The translations under genes and the position numbers were made by a program. A stretch of 64,000 nucleotides of DNA, taken from NCBI RefSeq assembly GCF_000753865.1, contig NZ_JQFW01000027.1:1-64000 (forward strand), given 5' to 3'. Position 1 is the first letter of the stretch; each line of letters begins with the position of its first letter. The stretch is from Alteromonas sp. LOR. Its GTDB lineage: Bacteria; Pseudomonadota; Gammaproteobacteria; Enterobacterales; Alteromonadaceae. Under the pieces are notes generated by a model that was not told where the DNA came from, made no database searches, and saw only the letters and a program-made list of their open reading frames with translations. Below are positions 17,250-26,782 of this stretch, piece after piece.

Positions 17250-18551
17250 TCACTTTACAAAAAACGGTATATTCGCGTGAGCGGCGTTACCGGTTCCATC
17301 ATACACATAGGCGTATAGCCGATAGGCCCCCGGTGTTTTCGGTGCTTCAAATTCAATTTTTTGAGCAGAAGTATCTTTAATCAATCCATCCACAATCTCA
17401 GGAACTTCCTCTTTATCACCACCTACTTGTGTTGCTGTCGATTCCTTTCTTATTTCCCACTTGAAGGTTAGTGGGTCTTTATCAGGGTCTACCGCATTGA
17501 GAGTTGCTTCATACTTATCACCCATAAAAAGGTACACGTTATCAAAGGCTACCTTGCCATCTAAGCCAATAGGGCTAACCCGGGGTGTTCGATTTTCTGG
17601 CCACCTGCCTGTCCATATATATTGCATTACATCAACAGCTTCTGTGCGCTCGCCAGAGTCTAAAAACATGCCGTACCAGGTGCTGGTGCGTTCTTGTTTT
17701 TGACCCCATAAAAACACATAGTTGCCAATAACTTGCTTTGCGTGGGGCTGAATAGCTTTTAAATAGCTCTTGGCATAGTTACTGGCCTTTTCAGAACTTG
17801 TTGTTTCTACAGGGGCTCCCCATTTTGTTTTGTACACTTCCCAGTGGCCTACAGCGCCCCATTCGGTGATCATATAAGGGCCTGTGTAGCCGTAAGACTT
17901 GATATACTTGGGTAGGTTTACCACATCGGCATAAAGCTGAAAGCTAATGAAGTCTAATGATGTTGCTCGCTGGGTAATAGCATCCATGGCTTTTTTGTCA
18001 AAGCCAGCCATCGTTGTGGTAGTGGGGTGGTGTGGATCTACGCTTTTGATCATTTCTGCGGTTTGGTTTACCGCGTCGTAAACCTTCGGGTTAGTGAAAT
18101 CGAAGTTCAATTCGTTACCAATAAACCACGTGAGTAGAGCAGGGTGGTCTTTGTATTTCATCACTTCTGCTTTCACCCGTTTTAATTGCGCTGCCACTGC
18201 AGATGAGTCATTGTAATCGAAGCCGTGGCGCTCCCGCGCAAAATCTATCCCTAAAGACACAGTCATCCCTAACTCATGAGCTTTATCTAAAAGTTCGGAT
18301 GCTGAATAAGCGCCACCGTCAATAGACCAAGTACGAACAGAGTTAGCGCCATGTGCCTTCAAGGTTTTTAAATCAGCGCCATCCGCACCTGCACCTTTAA
18401 CCACATAATGTTTACCTGCCCGCGTTAACACATAGCCTCCGTCTGAGGCTTTAGTTACCTCTACGTGAATAGCTGTAGCAAATAGGCAGGGTGAAAATAG
18501 TGCTAATACAGCGATTACAAAATGTGTTTTTAAACGATGAAGTCTGGTCAC
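17250..18551 (-). CDS. Secreted clan-A glycoside hydrolase (GH158/GH2-TIM-like)
   Basis: A 433-residue exported glycosidase. A signal peptide occupies residues 1-26. The TIM barrel (about 45-325) has the clan-A pair: acid/base N146-E147 in TWFIGNELNFD and nucleophile E230 in YMITEWGA. The C-terminal 90 residues (VDPDKDPLTFKWEIRKES...) form an Ig-like beta-sandwich. Location beside a GH16 laminarinase and a TonB receptor suggests a beta-1,3-glucan-active enzyme such as GH158, but the exact family needs a profile search. The start is GTG 18551 with AAGGAG seven bases upstream. It is the third gene of the leftward glucan locus, after a stem-loop. Confidence 0.75.
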   Translation of the reverse strand: MTRLHRLKTHFVIAVLALFSPCLFATAIHVEVTKASDGGYVLTRAGKHYVVKGAGADGADLKTLKAHGANSVRTWSIDGGAYSASELLDKAHELGMTVSLGIDFARERHGFDYNDSSAVAAQLKRVKAEVMKYKDHPALLTWFIGNELNFDFTNPKVYDAVNQTAEMIKSVDPHHPTTTTMAGFDKKAMDAITQRATSLDFISFQLYADVVNLPKYIKSYGYTGPYMITEWGAVGHWEVYKTKWGAPVETTSSEKASNYAKSYLKAIQPHAKQVIGNYVFLWGQKQERTSTWYGMFLDSGERTEAVDVMQYIWTGRWPENRTPRVSPIGLDGKVAFDNVYLFMGDKYEATLNAVDPDKDPLTFKWEIRKESTATQVGGDKEEVPEIVDGLIKDTSAQKIEFEAPKTPGAYRLYAYVYDGTGNAAHANIPFFVK

Positions 18552-18599
18552 TGCATCACTCCTTAAGCGTGCCTAACGGTTTTCAATAACATGTAAATG

Positions 18600-18627
18600 C
18601 GGCGACACCCAAATGAGGGTGTCGCCG
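18600..18627. other. GC-rich intercistronic stem-loop
   Basis: Perfect 11-bp arms CGGCGACACCC / GGGTGTCGCCG around a 6-base loop, 34 bp after the TonB receptor stop and 48 bp before the glycosidase start. It lacks a T-run, so it is more likely a 3' stabilising or processing hairpin that sets unequal expression of the two genes than a full terminator. Confidence 0.65.
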
Positions 18628-18661
18628 TCCGTAATCAATTTTTAGATAACTCAAACCTTAA

Positions 18662-21409
18662 TTAGTAAGTGTAGCGCATGCGCACACCAAAGGTTCTAGG
18701 GCGCGTGAAGAAGCGTGTGTTATCAAATTGGGTAATAATGGTTGCAGCAGTGCGAACCTCATCAAACAGATTGTTAGCGAACGCTTCAAATCTAAGTGCA
18801 CCATCGCCGTGGGTGTAACCTAAACCTGCGTCGACGGTCCAATAAGCGTCTACGCTGTCGTCTAGACGGCGGCGCGGGTTGTCAGGGTTTTGATAATCAA
18901 TGCTGTTAAAAATAGTGAGAAACTGCTCATCCCGCCAACCTGCAGATATAACGTAATCAATGGTGCCAGAACTGATATCAAACACCTGGCTTAAGCTTGC
19001 ATTGAGTTGAAAGCGAGGTGTGCGGGGCAGTCGGTTGCCGTCAATAGACTGAAACACTGCTTCATCGGGTGCCACATCTGCTTGAAAACGAGAGTCTTGA
19101 ATATCTTGGCTGTCTTCAATTTCTGCCTCAAGCCACAATGCTGTCCAGTTAAGGTTAATATCGTAGGGTAGCTCAAACTTACCATCAAACTGCATACCAT
19201 AAATGGCTGAATCTGCGGCGTTGAAGCTAAACGAAACCACCAATGCACCTGGCGTTGCATCGAGGGGGTCTACGGGGGCGCCTGAATTGAATTCAAGGGC
19301 CTGCTCTACGGAGAGTAGGTTAGTAAACACCTGATCGCGATAGTCGTTATAAAACGCTGAAAAATTAAATGTAGTAGGCACGTCGCCCAAATCAAACTCA
19401 TTTTTTGAGCCAAACTCAAACAAAGTGACGCTTTCTTCTTGATAAGTTGGCGCTAGAGTAAGCCCTGTCGTTGGATCGCTAAACGTATCGTTGAAGCCGC
19501 CAGATTTGTGGCCCGTTGCAATTAATCCATACACAAGCTGATCGTTGTTTAAGTCGTGCTCAATACGTAAACGCCAGTCGACAAAGTTGTTATCAATGCG
19601 TCCGTCCTGAACGGTAATTGAGTTGTTTGGTGAAATGGGCACAGCAAACGAGTGGGTGCCGTCTTGATTACAAATCAGGTTGTCGGTTACGTCGCTATCT
19701 GAGCACGCAGGACGCACGTCTGCGCCGCCCGGAGTAATGCCGTTAGCAAAAATATCATCAAGGGTGTCTCGCTCGCCAAACTGAGCAATACCGTCGAAGT
19801 AAAAGTTTAAAAATTCAGCATCGGATACCGCGCCGTCACCATCTTGATCAGGCTCATAAATAGAGCGTCCAAATCCTGCAAACGCAAATCCTTCAGTGCC
19901 AACGCGAGCTCCCATACAGCAACCAAACGGGTTGCCGGTATTGACATCAAACCCACCCAACGCAAACGCATAGCGTGCGTTCACACCTTGTCGAGTTTTT
20001 GTGTCTTCAGTATAACGAAGACCCATTGTGAGGCGGGTGTCAGCACTAAACTCATAGGTGGCGTCGCCATAGACAGAAAATGAATCGGTATCCGTATTTG
20101 GTTGATTAAATTCAGCCCCTTGGAAAAAGCCGCCTCTATCGCCAGCCGATGCTAAAAACGTTTGCTGTCTCTCATTAAATAAGAAGATACCTGCGGTGTA
20201 AGTTAAGCGACTGGTATCATCATCAGATAGCAGACGCAGTTCGTGAATAATCGACTCTGAATCTGTTAAAAATTGAAAGCGTGAAAAGTCATCAATTGCT
20301 TGGTCTAATGGGTCTAGTGCTTCAAGTACGCCAGGGAAATCAGGTGACAGCGGTGTGGCGGCTTGATAGTCGTAAATTAAGTCTCGATAACTGCCGTTGT
20401 ATTCAAGTAAGGCCTTACCCATATCCCACGTCACTTCAATTTTAAATCCATCGTGGATGGTGTCTTGAATTGGAGTGAAGCCTCTTCCTACTACATCTCG
20501 AGGGTCTTCGATGTCATCGGGATCTATGCCCAGCCCTAGTGGTAACGCAAAGTTCGTGCCCGTATAGCCTGTGCCTTGTTCGCGTGCAAAGTCGTAAGAT
20601 AAATAAATGCTCAGGTCCTCTGTTGGCTCGTAAAGCGCTTGGAAGCGCAAACCAAGATTGTCTGCTGCTTCAGCAAGCTCTAAGCCTAAGGGGCCGACAT
20701 CGTTATAATACGAGTCGTGATCCACTTTAGTGCCGGCAATGCGAAACGCTAAGTTGTCAGTAGCAGGAATGTTCAACGCACCTGTTATAGAGCGCTGATT
20801 ATAATTGCCCACCTCCACTTCGGCACTTCCATTCCACTGGTTTAAGGCAGGCCGCCAAGGAATGATGTTTACCGAGCCGGCGGTGGCGTTACGCCCGCGC
20901 AGCGTGCCCTGTGGGCCAACATTTACTTCCACTCTCGATATGTCAAAAAAAGCAGAACCAATACCCGAGGGACGAGGAATATAGACACCGTCCAAGTGAG
21001 TTGCAGCGGCAGGGTCGCCAAGCTCGGTGTTGTTGGAACTGCCTATACCTCTAATCCACACCTCCACGTTTCCTTGATTATTACCAATCTCAAGGCCGGG
21101 GATAGACTCGGCGATATCAGTAATATCCTGAATGCCCTGGGCTTTTAGATCCTCTCCAGAAAACGCAAAGGCAGTGCCCGCTAAGTCTTGTAAGTCCTGT
21201 GTTCTGCGCTCTACAGTGACAATAATTCGCTCTACGTCAGCGTCTTTTTTATCTTGTTCGCTTTCAGCTTCCTGTGCTGCTAACGAACTGCAGGTCATTA
21301 AAGCAACCGCAGCAATCAAAAGCCGTTTACTGGCGAAATGAACCTTTGTTCTGGCAGTATTCATAAACCCTTGCTCCGCGCTCGATACATTTTTATTGAA
21401 ATATTTCAT
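18662..21409 (-). CDS. TonB-dependent outer-membrane receptor (glucan locus)
   Basis: About 915 residues. A signal sequence ends near SSLAAQE, followed by a TonB-box-like segment (VERIIVTVERR). The plug domain comes next (LAGTAFAFSGEDL...VWIRGIGS, VEVNVGPQGTLRGRNATAGSVNII), then the 22-stranded barrel and the C-terminal TFGVRMRYTY. ATG 21409 has GGAGAG upstream; ATG 21364 is an alternative that gives a more usual signal-peptide length. The start overlaps the GH16 stop region by about 12 bp, so the two are co-transcribed. Residues 521-532 (DQDGDGAVSDAE) form a perfect 12-residue EF-hand calcium loop within a barrel loop. Uptake of beta-glucan oligosaccharides is inferred from the flanking glycosidases. 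Confidence 0.9.
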   Translation of the reverse strand: MKYFNKNVSSAEQGFMNTARTKVHFASKRLLIAAVALMTCSSLAAQEAESEQDKKDADVERIIVTVERRTQDLQDLAGTAFAFSGEDLKAQGIQDITDIAESIPGLEIGNNQGNVEVWIRGIGSSNNTELGDPAAATHLDGVYIPRPSGIGSAFFDISRVEVNVGPQGTLRGRNATAGSVNIIPWRPALNQWNGSAEVEVGNYNQRSITGALNIPATDNLAFRIAGTKVDHDSYYNDVGPLGLELAEAADNLGLRFQALYEPTEDLSIYLSYDFAREQGTGYTGTNFALPLGLGIDPDDIEDPRDVVGRGFTPIQDTIHDGFKIEVTWDMGKALLEYNGSYRDLIYDYQAATPLSPDFPGVLEALDPLDQAIDDFSRFQFLTDSESIIHELRLLSDDDTSRLTYTAGIFLFNERQQTFLASAGDRGGFFQGAEFNQPNTDTDSFSVYGDATYEFSADTRLTMGLRYTEDTKTRQGVNARYAFALGGFDVNTGNPFGCCMGARVGTEGFAFAGFGRSIYEPDQDGDGAVSDAEFLNFYFDGIAQFGERDTLDDIFANGITPGGADVRPACSDSDVTDNLICNQDGTHSFAVPISPNNSITVQDGRIDNNFVDWRLRIEHDLNNDQLVYGLIATGHKSGGFNDTFSDPTTGLTLAPTYQEESVTLFEFGSKNEFDLGDVPTTFNFSAFYNDYRDQVFTNLLSVEQALEFNSGAPVDPLDATPGALVVSFSFNAADSAIYGMQFDGKFELPYDINLNWTALWLEAEIEDSQDIQDSRFQADVAPDEAVFQSIDGNRLPRTPRFQLNASLSQVFDISSGTIDYVISAGWRDEQFLTIFNSIDYQNPDNPRRRLDDSVDAYWTVDAGLGYTHGDGALRFEAFANNLFDEVRTAATIITQFDNTRFFTRPRTFGVRMRYTY

Positions 21410-21420
21410 TGCGTCTCTCC

Positions 21421-24400
21421 TCACTCAGCTCGGGAAAATTCTACGTTGTCGTAGAAAATGCCGCTGGGGTTGTAGTCGGTGGCTGAGTTTGAGAACCCAA
21501 ACTGAAGTATTTGACCGTCTAAGCTGTCTTCTAGCGTTGCCTGTACAGTAAAGCGAGTCCATTCACTGTTGCTGACTTCGCTCAAATCCACTCGAATATC
21601 AACGGATGAAGCAAATCCATTGTTAGGGTCGAGTACGCGAATGTAGGCGTACGCTGTGGTGGGTGGGGCAATACCACCCTCAAAAGGAGCTTTGGCATCG
21701 AACGAAAACGAATACTCGCCGGCATCAGATGCAGAGAATGTACGCTCCTGAAAACTAGCCGCTTCAATTGTGAGGCCGTTGCCATGGTCGGCGTTATTGT
21801 AATCGCTGAATACATTCAGATACTGAGTACCTTGGCTCTCAGTGGCTTCGCCTGAGGCATAGCTGGTAAATCCGCCAGCGTTGTTTGGTGATGGGAACGG
21901 CCCATAGCTATAGGCAAAATTACCATCCGCCCCAAATACCGCAGCGAAACTTAACCAGTTATCACCAATCTCACCACCGTTTGGGTCGCCACTTTCAAAG
22001 TCGCTGGCGTAGTTTATTCCACCAACAGCTAGGTTGAAGTCTATGTTATCAACGACAATTGCCGAGGGAGCAAAGCCAGTAGTGCGGTTTGTAAAACCAA
22101 ACTCTAGCAACTGTCCAGCCATTGCCTCACCGTCAATATTGAAATCAACACTGAAGGTTTGCCAATCTGAGCTTGATAATGTGGATAAATCGATTTCCAC
22201 ACGCGCTGTAGTAGCAAAGCCATTTGATGGGTCTAAGGTTTGTACGTAAGCAGTCGCAACGGTGGGCTCGGCGATAGCACCTTCACTAGGCGCTCTTGCA
22301 TCGAAGCTAAACGTGTATACACCGGTATCGTCTGCACTCAACGTGACTTGCTGGAAAGTCGCTGCCTGTATTAGCAGGCCATTACCATGGTCTTGGTTAT
22401 TGTAGTCGTTAAAAATAACCAACTGTTGCGCACCTTGTCCTGCGCCACCTTGGTCAGTGGTGATATTGGCAAAGCTGTTGCTGTTTAACGGTGTTGCGAA
22501 GGGTTGGCCGTAATTGTAAACAAACCCGCCGTTAGCATCAAAAACGGTGCCAAAACTTTGCCAGTTTCCACCTAACGCTGCGCCGCTCCCGTCAACGCCC
22601 TCAAAGTCTGCAAAGAAACTTAAGGGCAACACCTCTACCTCTTCAATGTCGGTGGTCGGCTCCCAGCGCACGTTATCAATGATAAATGTTGAGGTAGCAT
22701 TAACATCGGTGGTGGCCAACACTAAACCAGCACTTACATTGGCGGTATTGAGTCCACTATTAATAAGCTGACTCAGTGGAATTTCAATTTCTTGCCATTC
22801 GCCATCACCAGGGCGACCTATATCTTGTGGGCCACTTGTGCAGGGGAACACACAGTCTATTTGCATTGTTACGCTGTTGGTGTCACTGCCAAAATCTGAA
22901 ACAAATATATCGAATACCACCGCACCGCTGTTATAGCCCGAGAGGTTAACGGGCTCGGTAGCGATAAACCAAACGCCGCTCTCTCCGTCACCATTGAAGG
23001 TAATCTCTATGACTTGGTCGCGAGCGGCATCATTAGCCGTTATCACTTCCCACTCTATTTTGTTCTCACCATCTGGATTACTACCATCGGTGTAGGTGGC
23101 AAACCCTGAGCCACTGTCACCTGCGCCAATGCCAAAGTCCCATAAAGGGTCGACGCTATCAATAAACACGTTTTGAGGTACGGTGGTGATACTCACAATG
23201 CCGCATGGCTTCGAGGACGGCGCACCACAGACTAAACTAATGTTGTCGAACTGAATGCGAGCAGCGCCACCCACGGGTTCAAGCACAATAAGGTTGAGAA
23301 CCTGTTCAATATCAAGAGGGCCACCACCGAAAGCGCCAATATTACTTTGGATAACGTCGCTCAAGGCAAGGGATACAGACGTCCATTCATCCTGCGGTAA
23401 GTCGCTCAGAGGTACCTGTGTAAAGCCAATGTTTGGAAAGCCGCTGTCAACACCTACCTGCAGCAGTGTGGCCTCTGTAGACTCACTGTCTACGAAAAGG
23501 TCAAAGGTGAGCTCGCCGCCAAAAAATTCATTATTATCCGCTCTACCCATGCCAAACAACTCAAAGGTGTTGCCTTCTGGGTCGTTAATTTGGATATTAC
23601 CGCCGCCGGAAGTGACAACTTCAATGACGGTACCTCTATCAGCGTCTGCAGCCTCGACTTCGGATACGGTAAGTGCTCCGTTGTTGTCGAAAACGCCAAT
23701 ACCTAGTGGACGCTCGCTGTTACTGTCAGGGAAGAGTACGCCAGGCCCGTTGTCGTATAAACTAAAGCTGTTTATCTCTACGTTTTGCGCAGGCGGGGTA
23801 CCATCACCGCCTTGAGTGATAACGAACGGGTCAACTTGGTCAATACTATTTTCACACCCTAACCCATCATTTACAGGGGGAAGCGGACACTGATAAACCC
23901 GCACATAGTCCACGAGCATTTGCCCTGGAAATACATCAGTGTCGTTGGGATTTGGTGTGCCTGCCGGATCGCCACCTACAGCAAGGTTAAGAAGAAGATG
24001 CTGGTTTTCATTGAAGGGAGCATCTTCTTCGCCGGCTAAGAAGCCTTCCATTTGGTTTTTAAAATAGTAATTCCAATACGTATCTCGGCTAACTGTGAAG
24101 TAATGCACGCCATCGACAAACCAGCGTATACGCTGAGAATCCCATTCTACTGCATAATCATGAAAACCGTCGGTGGGGTCGACTTCAAATGTTTTGGTAG
24201 CGCTTTCATTTAATGGAAACCTTTGCCCATAGTGTACAGTACCTGCTACAAAAGGCGTGGCTTGTCCAAAAGACTCCATAATGTCTATTTCACCTTTTGC
24301 AGCCCATTCTCCAAAGGGCGAGGGGTCACTTCCCAGTGTCCAAAAGGCCGGCCACAGCCCAAGACCTTCAGGCACCTGTATGCGAGCTTCAATTCGCCCG

Positions 24401-24789
24401 TAGGTGAAATCTAAAATTCCTTGAGTGCGAAGCCTGCCGGAGGTAAATGCAAAATTCGGGTCTGGAGAGTCGCCTATGCGAGCCTCTATGACTAGTACAC
24501 CGTCTTCAACAGTAATGTTGTCTGCGGTGTAGTATTGCTGCTCGTTATTACCCCAACCTGGTGGTAATCCTTCAGACGTCCCGTCTCCCAATTGAACTTC
24601 CCATTTATTCGTGTCTAGGGCATTGCCGTCAAACTCGTCTGCCCAAATTAATTCGTAATTGGCTGATGTTGGGGGAGGGGGATTCTCTAACGTACCTCCG
24701 ATGGCCTCATCGTCGTTTTGACATCCGCCTAGTATCAATGTGCTGCCTGCAATTAATGCAAGGCCAAACCAAGTGTTGTTAGTGCTCAT
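21421..24789 (-). CDS. GH16 beta-glucanase lipoprotein with four C-terminal modules
   Basis: A 1122-residue surface lipoprotein: lipobox LGG-C23, a proline-rich linker, then a GH16 domain (about 45-310). The catalytic motif is E167-I-D169-I-M-E172, the laminarinase/beta-glucanase form. Four beta-sandwich modules follow. Two (about 335-520 and 530-715) resemble CBM11/CBM4-type folds, with DNISLVCG and DNVRWEP endings. Two tandem modules (about 725-920 and 925-1122) are clearly homologous to each other (both have SFG/SFA-VF-A-G-F-Y-YG, DYNN-DHGNGL and VDNI/YDNV endings). It should cut laminarin-like beta-1,3 or mixed-linkage glucan at the cell surface. It is the first gene of the leftward operon with a TonB receptor and a clan-A glycosidase. 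The start ATG follows GAGAG. Confidence 0.92.
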   Translation of the reverse strand: MSTNNTWFGLALIAGSTLILGGCQNDDEAIGGTLENPPPPTSANYELIWADEFDGNALDTNKWEVQLGDGTSEGLPPGWGNNEQQYYTADNITVEDGVLVIEARIGDSPDPNFAFTSGRLRTQGILDFTYGRIEARIQVPEGLGLWPAFWTLGSDPSPFGEWAAKGEIDIMESFGQATPFVAGTVHYGQRFPLNESATKTFEVDPTDGFHDYAVEWDSQRIRWFVDGVHYFTVSRDTYWNYYFKNQMEGFLAGEEDAPFNENQHLLLNLAVGGDPAGTPNPNDTDVFPGQMLVDYVRVYQCPLPPVNDGLGCENSIDQVDPFVITQGGDGTPPAQNVEINSFSLYDNGPGVLFPDSNSERPLGIGVFDNNGALTVSEVEAADADRGTVIEVVTSGGGNIQINDPEGNTFELFGMGRADNNEFFGGELTFDLFVDSESTEATLLQVGVDSGFPNIGFTQVPLSDLPQDEWTSVSLALSDVIQSNIGAFGGGPLDIEQVLNLIVLEPVGGAARIQFDNISLVCGAPSSKPCGIVSITTVPQNVFIDSVDPLWDFGIGAGDSGSGFATYTDGSNPDGENKIEWEVITANDAARDQVIEITFNGDGESGVWFIATEPVNLSGYNSGAVVFDIFVSDFGSDTNSVTMQIDCVFPCTSGPQDIGRPGDGEWQEIEIPLSQLINSGLNTANVSAGLVLATTDVNATSTFIIDNVRWEPTTDIEEVEVLPLSFFADFEGVDGSGAALGGNWQSFGTVFDANGGFVYNYGQPFATPLNSNSFANITTDQGGAGQGAQQLVIFNDYNNQDHGNGLLIQAATFQQVTLSADDTGVYTFSFDARAPSEGAIAEPTVATAYVQTLDPSNGFATTARVEIDLSTLSSSDWQTFSVDFNIDGEAMAGQLLEFGFTNRTTGFAPSAIVVDNIDFNLAVGGINYASDFESGDPNGGEIGDNWLSFAAVFGADGNFAYSYGPFPSPNNAGGFTSYASGEATESQGTQYLNVFSDYNNADHGNGLTIEAASFQERTFSASDAGEYSFSFDAKAPFEGGIAPPTTAYAYIRVLDPNNGFASSVDIRVDLSEVSNSEWTRFTVQATLEDSLDGQILQFGFSNSATDYNPSGIFYDNVEFSRAE

Positions 24790-25570
24790 GCGGCATTACT
24801 CTCAAAGTGCGTAGTGTGTTTTCTATCTCGTTTTTTAGTGCAAATGTCACTGTGAGAGTCCAAATAGAAACTTGCACAGTGAAACTGCGCTACCCTTCAC
24901 GGCGAATTCCAACGAAAGGTAGAGAAAACAACGACTTAGAACTCTGATTACGAGTAGATACTCATCGAGCACACAGGCTTGATTAGACGACAGCGAATAC
25001 CTATGCAAGAACTTCATTCTAAGTATTAGGGCGCTGGGTACACCTAGCACGCGCAAACATTCAATAATCAATAAGAAGCGTTGGTATAAAGCTCAACGCT
25101 TTTCAGAACACTGTGTATCGTGGTTTTCTGAATTTGATATTAGTTCAAGACTATAATTGTGCAAATGTTGATTTATTACATTTTTTTTACATATGTAGCG
25201 AATTAGACTTAAGTCTAAATTACTGATTTTATGATAGTTATAGGATAAGCAAAACGAGGAATTGGGGACAGATAAGCCACTTTAACCTGACTTATTTAAC
25301 TTATAAAACGAGGAAATGACCTAGATATTAATAAAAAACGCGTTTTGCTGTGGGTGTGAGAAGACTAGATGGGGAGACAACTCGATTGGGAATTTTTAAC
25401 CTAACATCGAAAGTACTAATGAATGCATTAATGTGGGTACTTATAAGGATACTAATAAGGAGAATCACAAGTGAACCTGCAGCGTGAACGGATTGTTGTG
25501 AGCTCTTAAGTGCAAAAACTTGAACCCAGAACTAAGCACTACGATTAAAGACGAAGCCTAAAGACTAAGC
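24790..25570. other. 781-bp upstream region of the glucan locus
   Basis: A gene-free stretch between tpm (3' end) and the GH16 start. It contains the palindrome at 25203-25218 about 415 bp before GH16, and a 13-bp tandem array at its right edge. A 74-codon leftward frame at 24847-25071 has no ribosome site and is not called. Such a long leader could hold further regulatory sites, but none was recognised. Confidence 0.5.
25203..25218 (-). promoter_or_regulatory. TTAGAC-N4-GTCTAA palindrome upstream of GH16 operon
   Basis: TTAGACTTAAGTCTAA, a perfect 16-bp palindrome. Its arms are identical to those of the site at 17050-17065. Both lie on the 5' side of a leftward operon. Read leftward, the TTAGAC half could be a -35 element; candidate -10 sequences nearby (CATATG, TACATA) are weak. 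Confidence 0.55.
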
Positions 25571-25597
25571 TTAAAGACTGAGCTTAAAGACCAGGCT
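25546..25597. repeat. 13-bp tandem repeat, four copies, across tpm stop
   Basis: Four 13-bp units of the form TAAAGAC(T/G/C)(A/G)(A/G)GC(T/C) at 25546, 25559, 25572 and 25585. The tpm stop codon (25571-25573) lies inside the array, so the last residues of the protein are encoded by repeat units. Confidence 0.85.
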
Positions 25598-26221
25598 GTC
25601 TGCTTTCACTTTTCTTTTTAAACCGCCTTCTACATTAGAGCGCTCAAGCTGCGAAATTGAATAATTGCTAGCATACATATCAGCAACCATTTCGTCATTC
25701 ACACAAAAAGGAGGACCTGGCAGTTCACTCTGGTCATAGTCGAATGTGATAACTAATTGGGGGGCGTTATGAGTTATGTCTATAAGGTGGTTAGCGTACT
25801 TTCGACGAAGATCATCGGGCAAAGCAACTAATGCTGCTCTATCATACACACCTGTTATTTCGCCAATGTCATCACGACGAAGTGCAAAAATATCACCAAC
25901 AAAAATGGTAAGGTTAGGGGCTGAATATACTTTACCCTTAGACGAAGACTTAACAGTGGGAGTAATGTTGAGATCGTCGAACAGCTGTGTAATAGCCACC
26001 TCGCTAAGCTCTGCACCAACAACCTGACAGCCTTTTGACAGCAGCCATGCAATATCTCTAGTTTTCCCGCACAAGGGCACAAAGATTCGCTTTTGTGAGG
26101 CTTCATTACTACCTGGGCCTAATAAAACATCACTATATTTCACCAACAAGGCATTGCCAGTGGGTTCATGAAACCCAATTTCATTATTGTGCCATTTGCT
26201 GTGCCAAAAGCTATGTTCCAT
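25571..26221 (-). CDS. tpm: Thiopurine/tellurite S-methyltransferase (TPMT family)
   Basis: A 216-residue S-adenosylmethionine methyltransferase. Diagnostic motifs: FWHSKWHNNEIGFHEPTGN at the N-terminus, VPLCGKTRDIAWLLSKGCQVVGAELSEVAI (SAM site), GDIFAL, VYDRAALVALP and PPFCVNDEMV. Bacterial Tpm methylates thiols, selenium and tellurium compounds. The length agrees with E. coli/Pseudomonas Tpm (about 218). Start: ATG 26221 after TAGGG. Its 3' end lies within a 13-bp tandem repeat. It is the most distal leftward gene of the bamE-recN-nadK region, separated from bamE by a terminator. Confidence 0.93.
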   Translation of the reverse strand: MEHSFWHSKWHNNEIGFHEPTGNALLVKYSDVLLGPGSNEASQKRIFVPLCGKTRDIAWLLSKGCQVVGAELSEVAITQLFDDLNITPTVKSSSKGKVYSAPNLTIFVGDIFALRRDDIGEITGVYDRAALVALPDDLRRKYANHLIDITHNAPQLVITFDYDQSELPGPPFCVNDEMVADMYASNYSISQLERSNVEGGLKRKVKADSLVFKLSL

Positions 26222-26318
26222 ATTAATACCCTAAATCAAATACCCTATATCTAGTGCTTTAAGTCTAATGCCTGAATCTAACAGCTTAAATATAATATCG
26301 TAGAAAATATAAGCACAT

Positions 26319-26345
26319 TTAAAAAAGCAGGTTAATAACCTGCTT
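26319..26345 (-). terminator. Intrinsic terminator of bamE
   Basis: Arms AAGCAGGTT / AACCTGCTT around a 3-base loop. Read leftward it is followed by a run of T (A-run at 26318-26326 on the given strand). It starts 43 bp after the bamE stop. Confidence 0.8.
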
Positions 26346-26387
26346 CTGTTCTATTTTTCTGCATTGCTGTAAAACGACGTCTTTGAA

Positions 26388-26744
26388 TTACTCGTCGAGA
26401 GGAGTATTGAAGTCTTCAGACAGTTCAAAGTCGCCTTCAACGTTTGCCACTTTATTGTCTACAAACGTGATGATCATCTGACGCTGGAAGTCGTCGCCTC
26501 GGTCTTTCATGCCACGCTTCATATCGTAAACGTAATACCACGTGTCGCTATCAAAAGAGTCTTGAACAACAGGGTTACCTAGCACGTAGATAACTTGCTC
26601 TTTTGTCATATTAATACGCAATTTTTCAACATCACGCTGATCGAGAAAATTGCCCTGCGGAACGTCAATTCTGAAAATCCAGTTAGAACAAGCTGTGGTA
26701 GTAAATGTAATGCAAAGAATAACTATAAGATGGTGCAACTTCAT
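26388..26744 (-). CDS. bamE: Outer-membrane assembly lipoprotein BamE
   Basis: A 118-residue SmpA/OmlA-family lipoprotein of the BAM complex that inserts beta-barrel proteins into the outer membrane. Signal peptide and lipobox TTA-C19; the mature start SNWIFRIDVPQGNFLDQRDVEKLRINMTKEQV is typical. The conserved LGNPVVQDSF, WYYVYDMKRG and ITFVDNKVANVEGD motifs follow. It is encoded on the same strand directly after recN, as in many gammaproteobacteria. The start ATG has a weak ribosome site. A small hairpin (26783-26804) separates it from recN. Confidence 0.95.
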   Translation of the reverse strand: MKLHHLIVILCITFTTTACSNWIFRIDVPQGNFLDQRDVEKLRINMTKEQVIYVLGNPVVQDSFDSDTWYYVYDMKRGMKDRGDDFQRQMIITFVDNKVANVEGDFELSEDFNTPLDE

Positions 26745-26782
26745 GCGTATATAAGTCCAGTATTGCCTTTGTTAGTGCCTAA

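Noticed and set aside
23255-23815. A 186-codon rightward open frame inside the GH16 gene
   Set aside because: It is antisense to a clear coding region with intact domains, lacks a ribosome site and has a Ser/Pro/Thr-rich composition typical of a shadow frame.
24847-25071. A 74-codon leftward frame upstream of GH16
   Set aside because: No ribosome site, no recognisable domain, Cys/Leu-rich composition; more likely part of the long leader.
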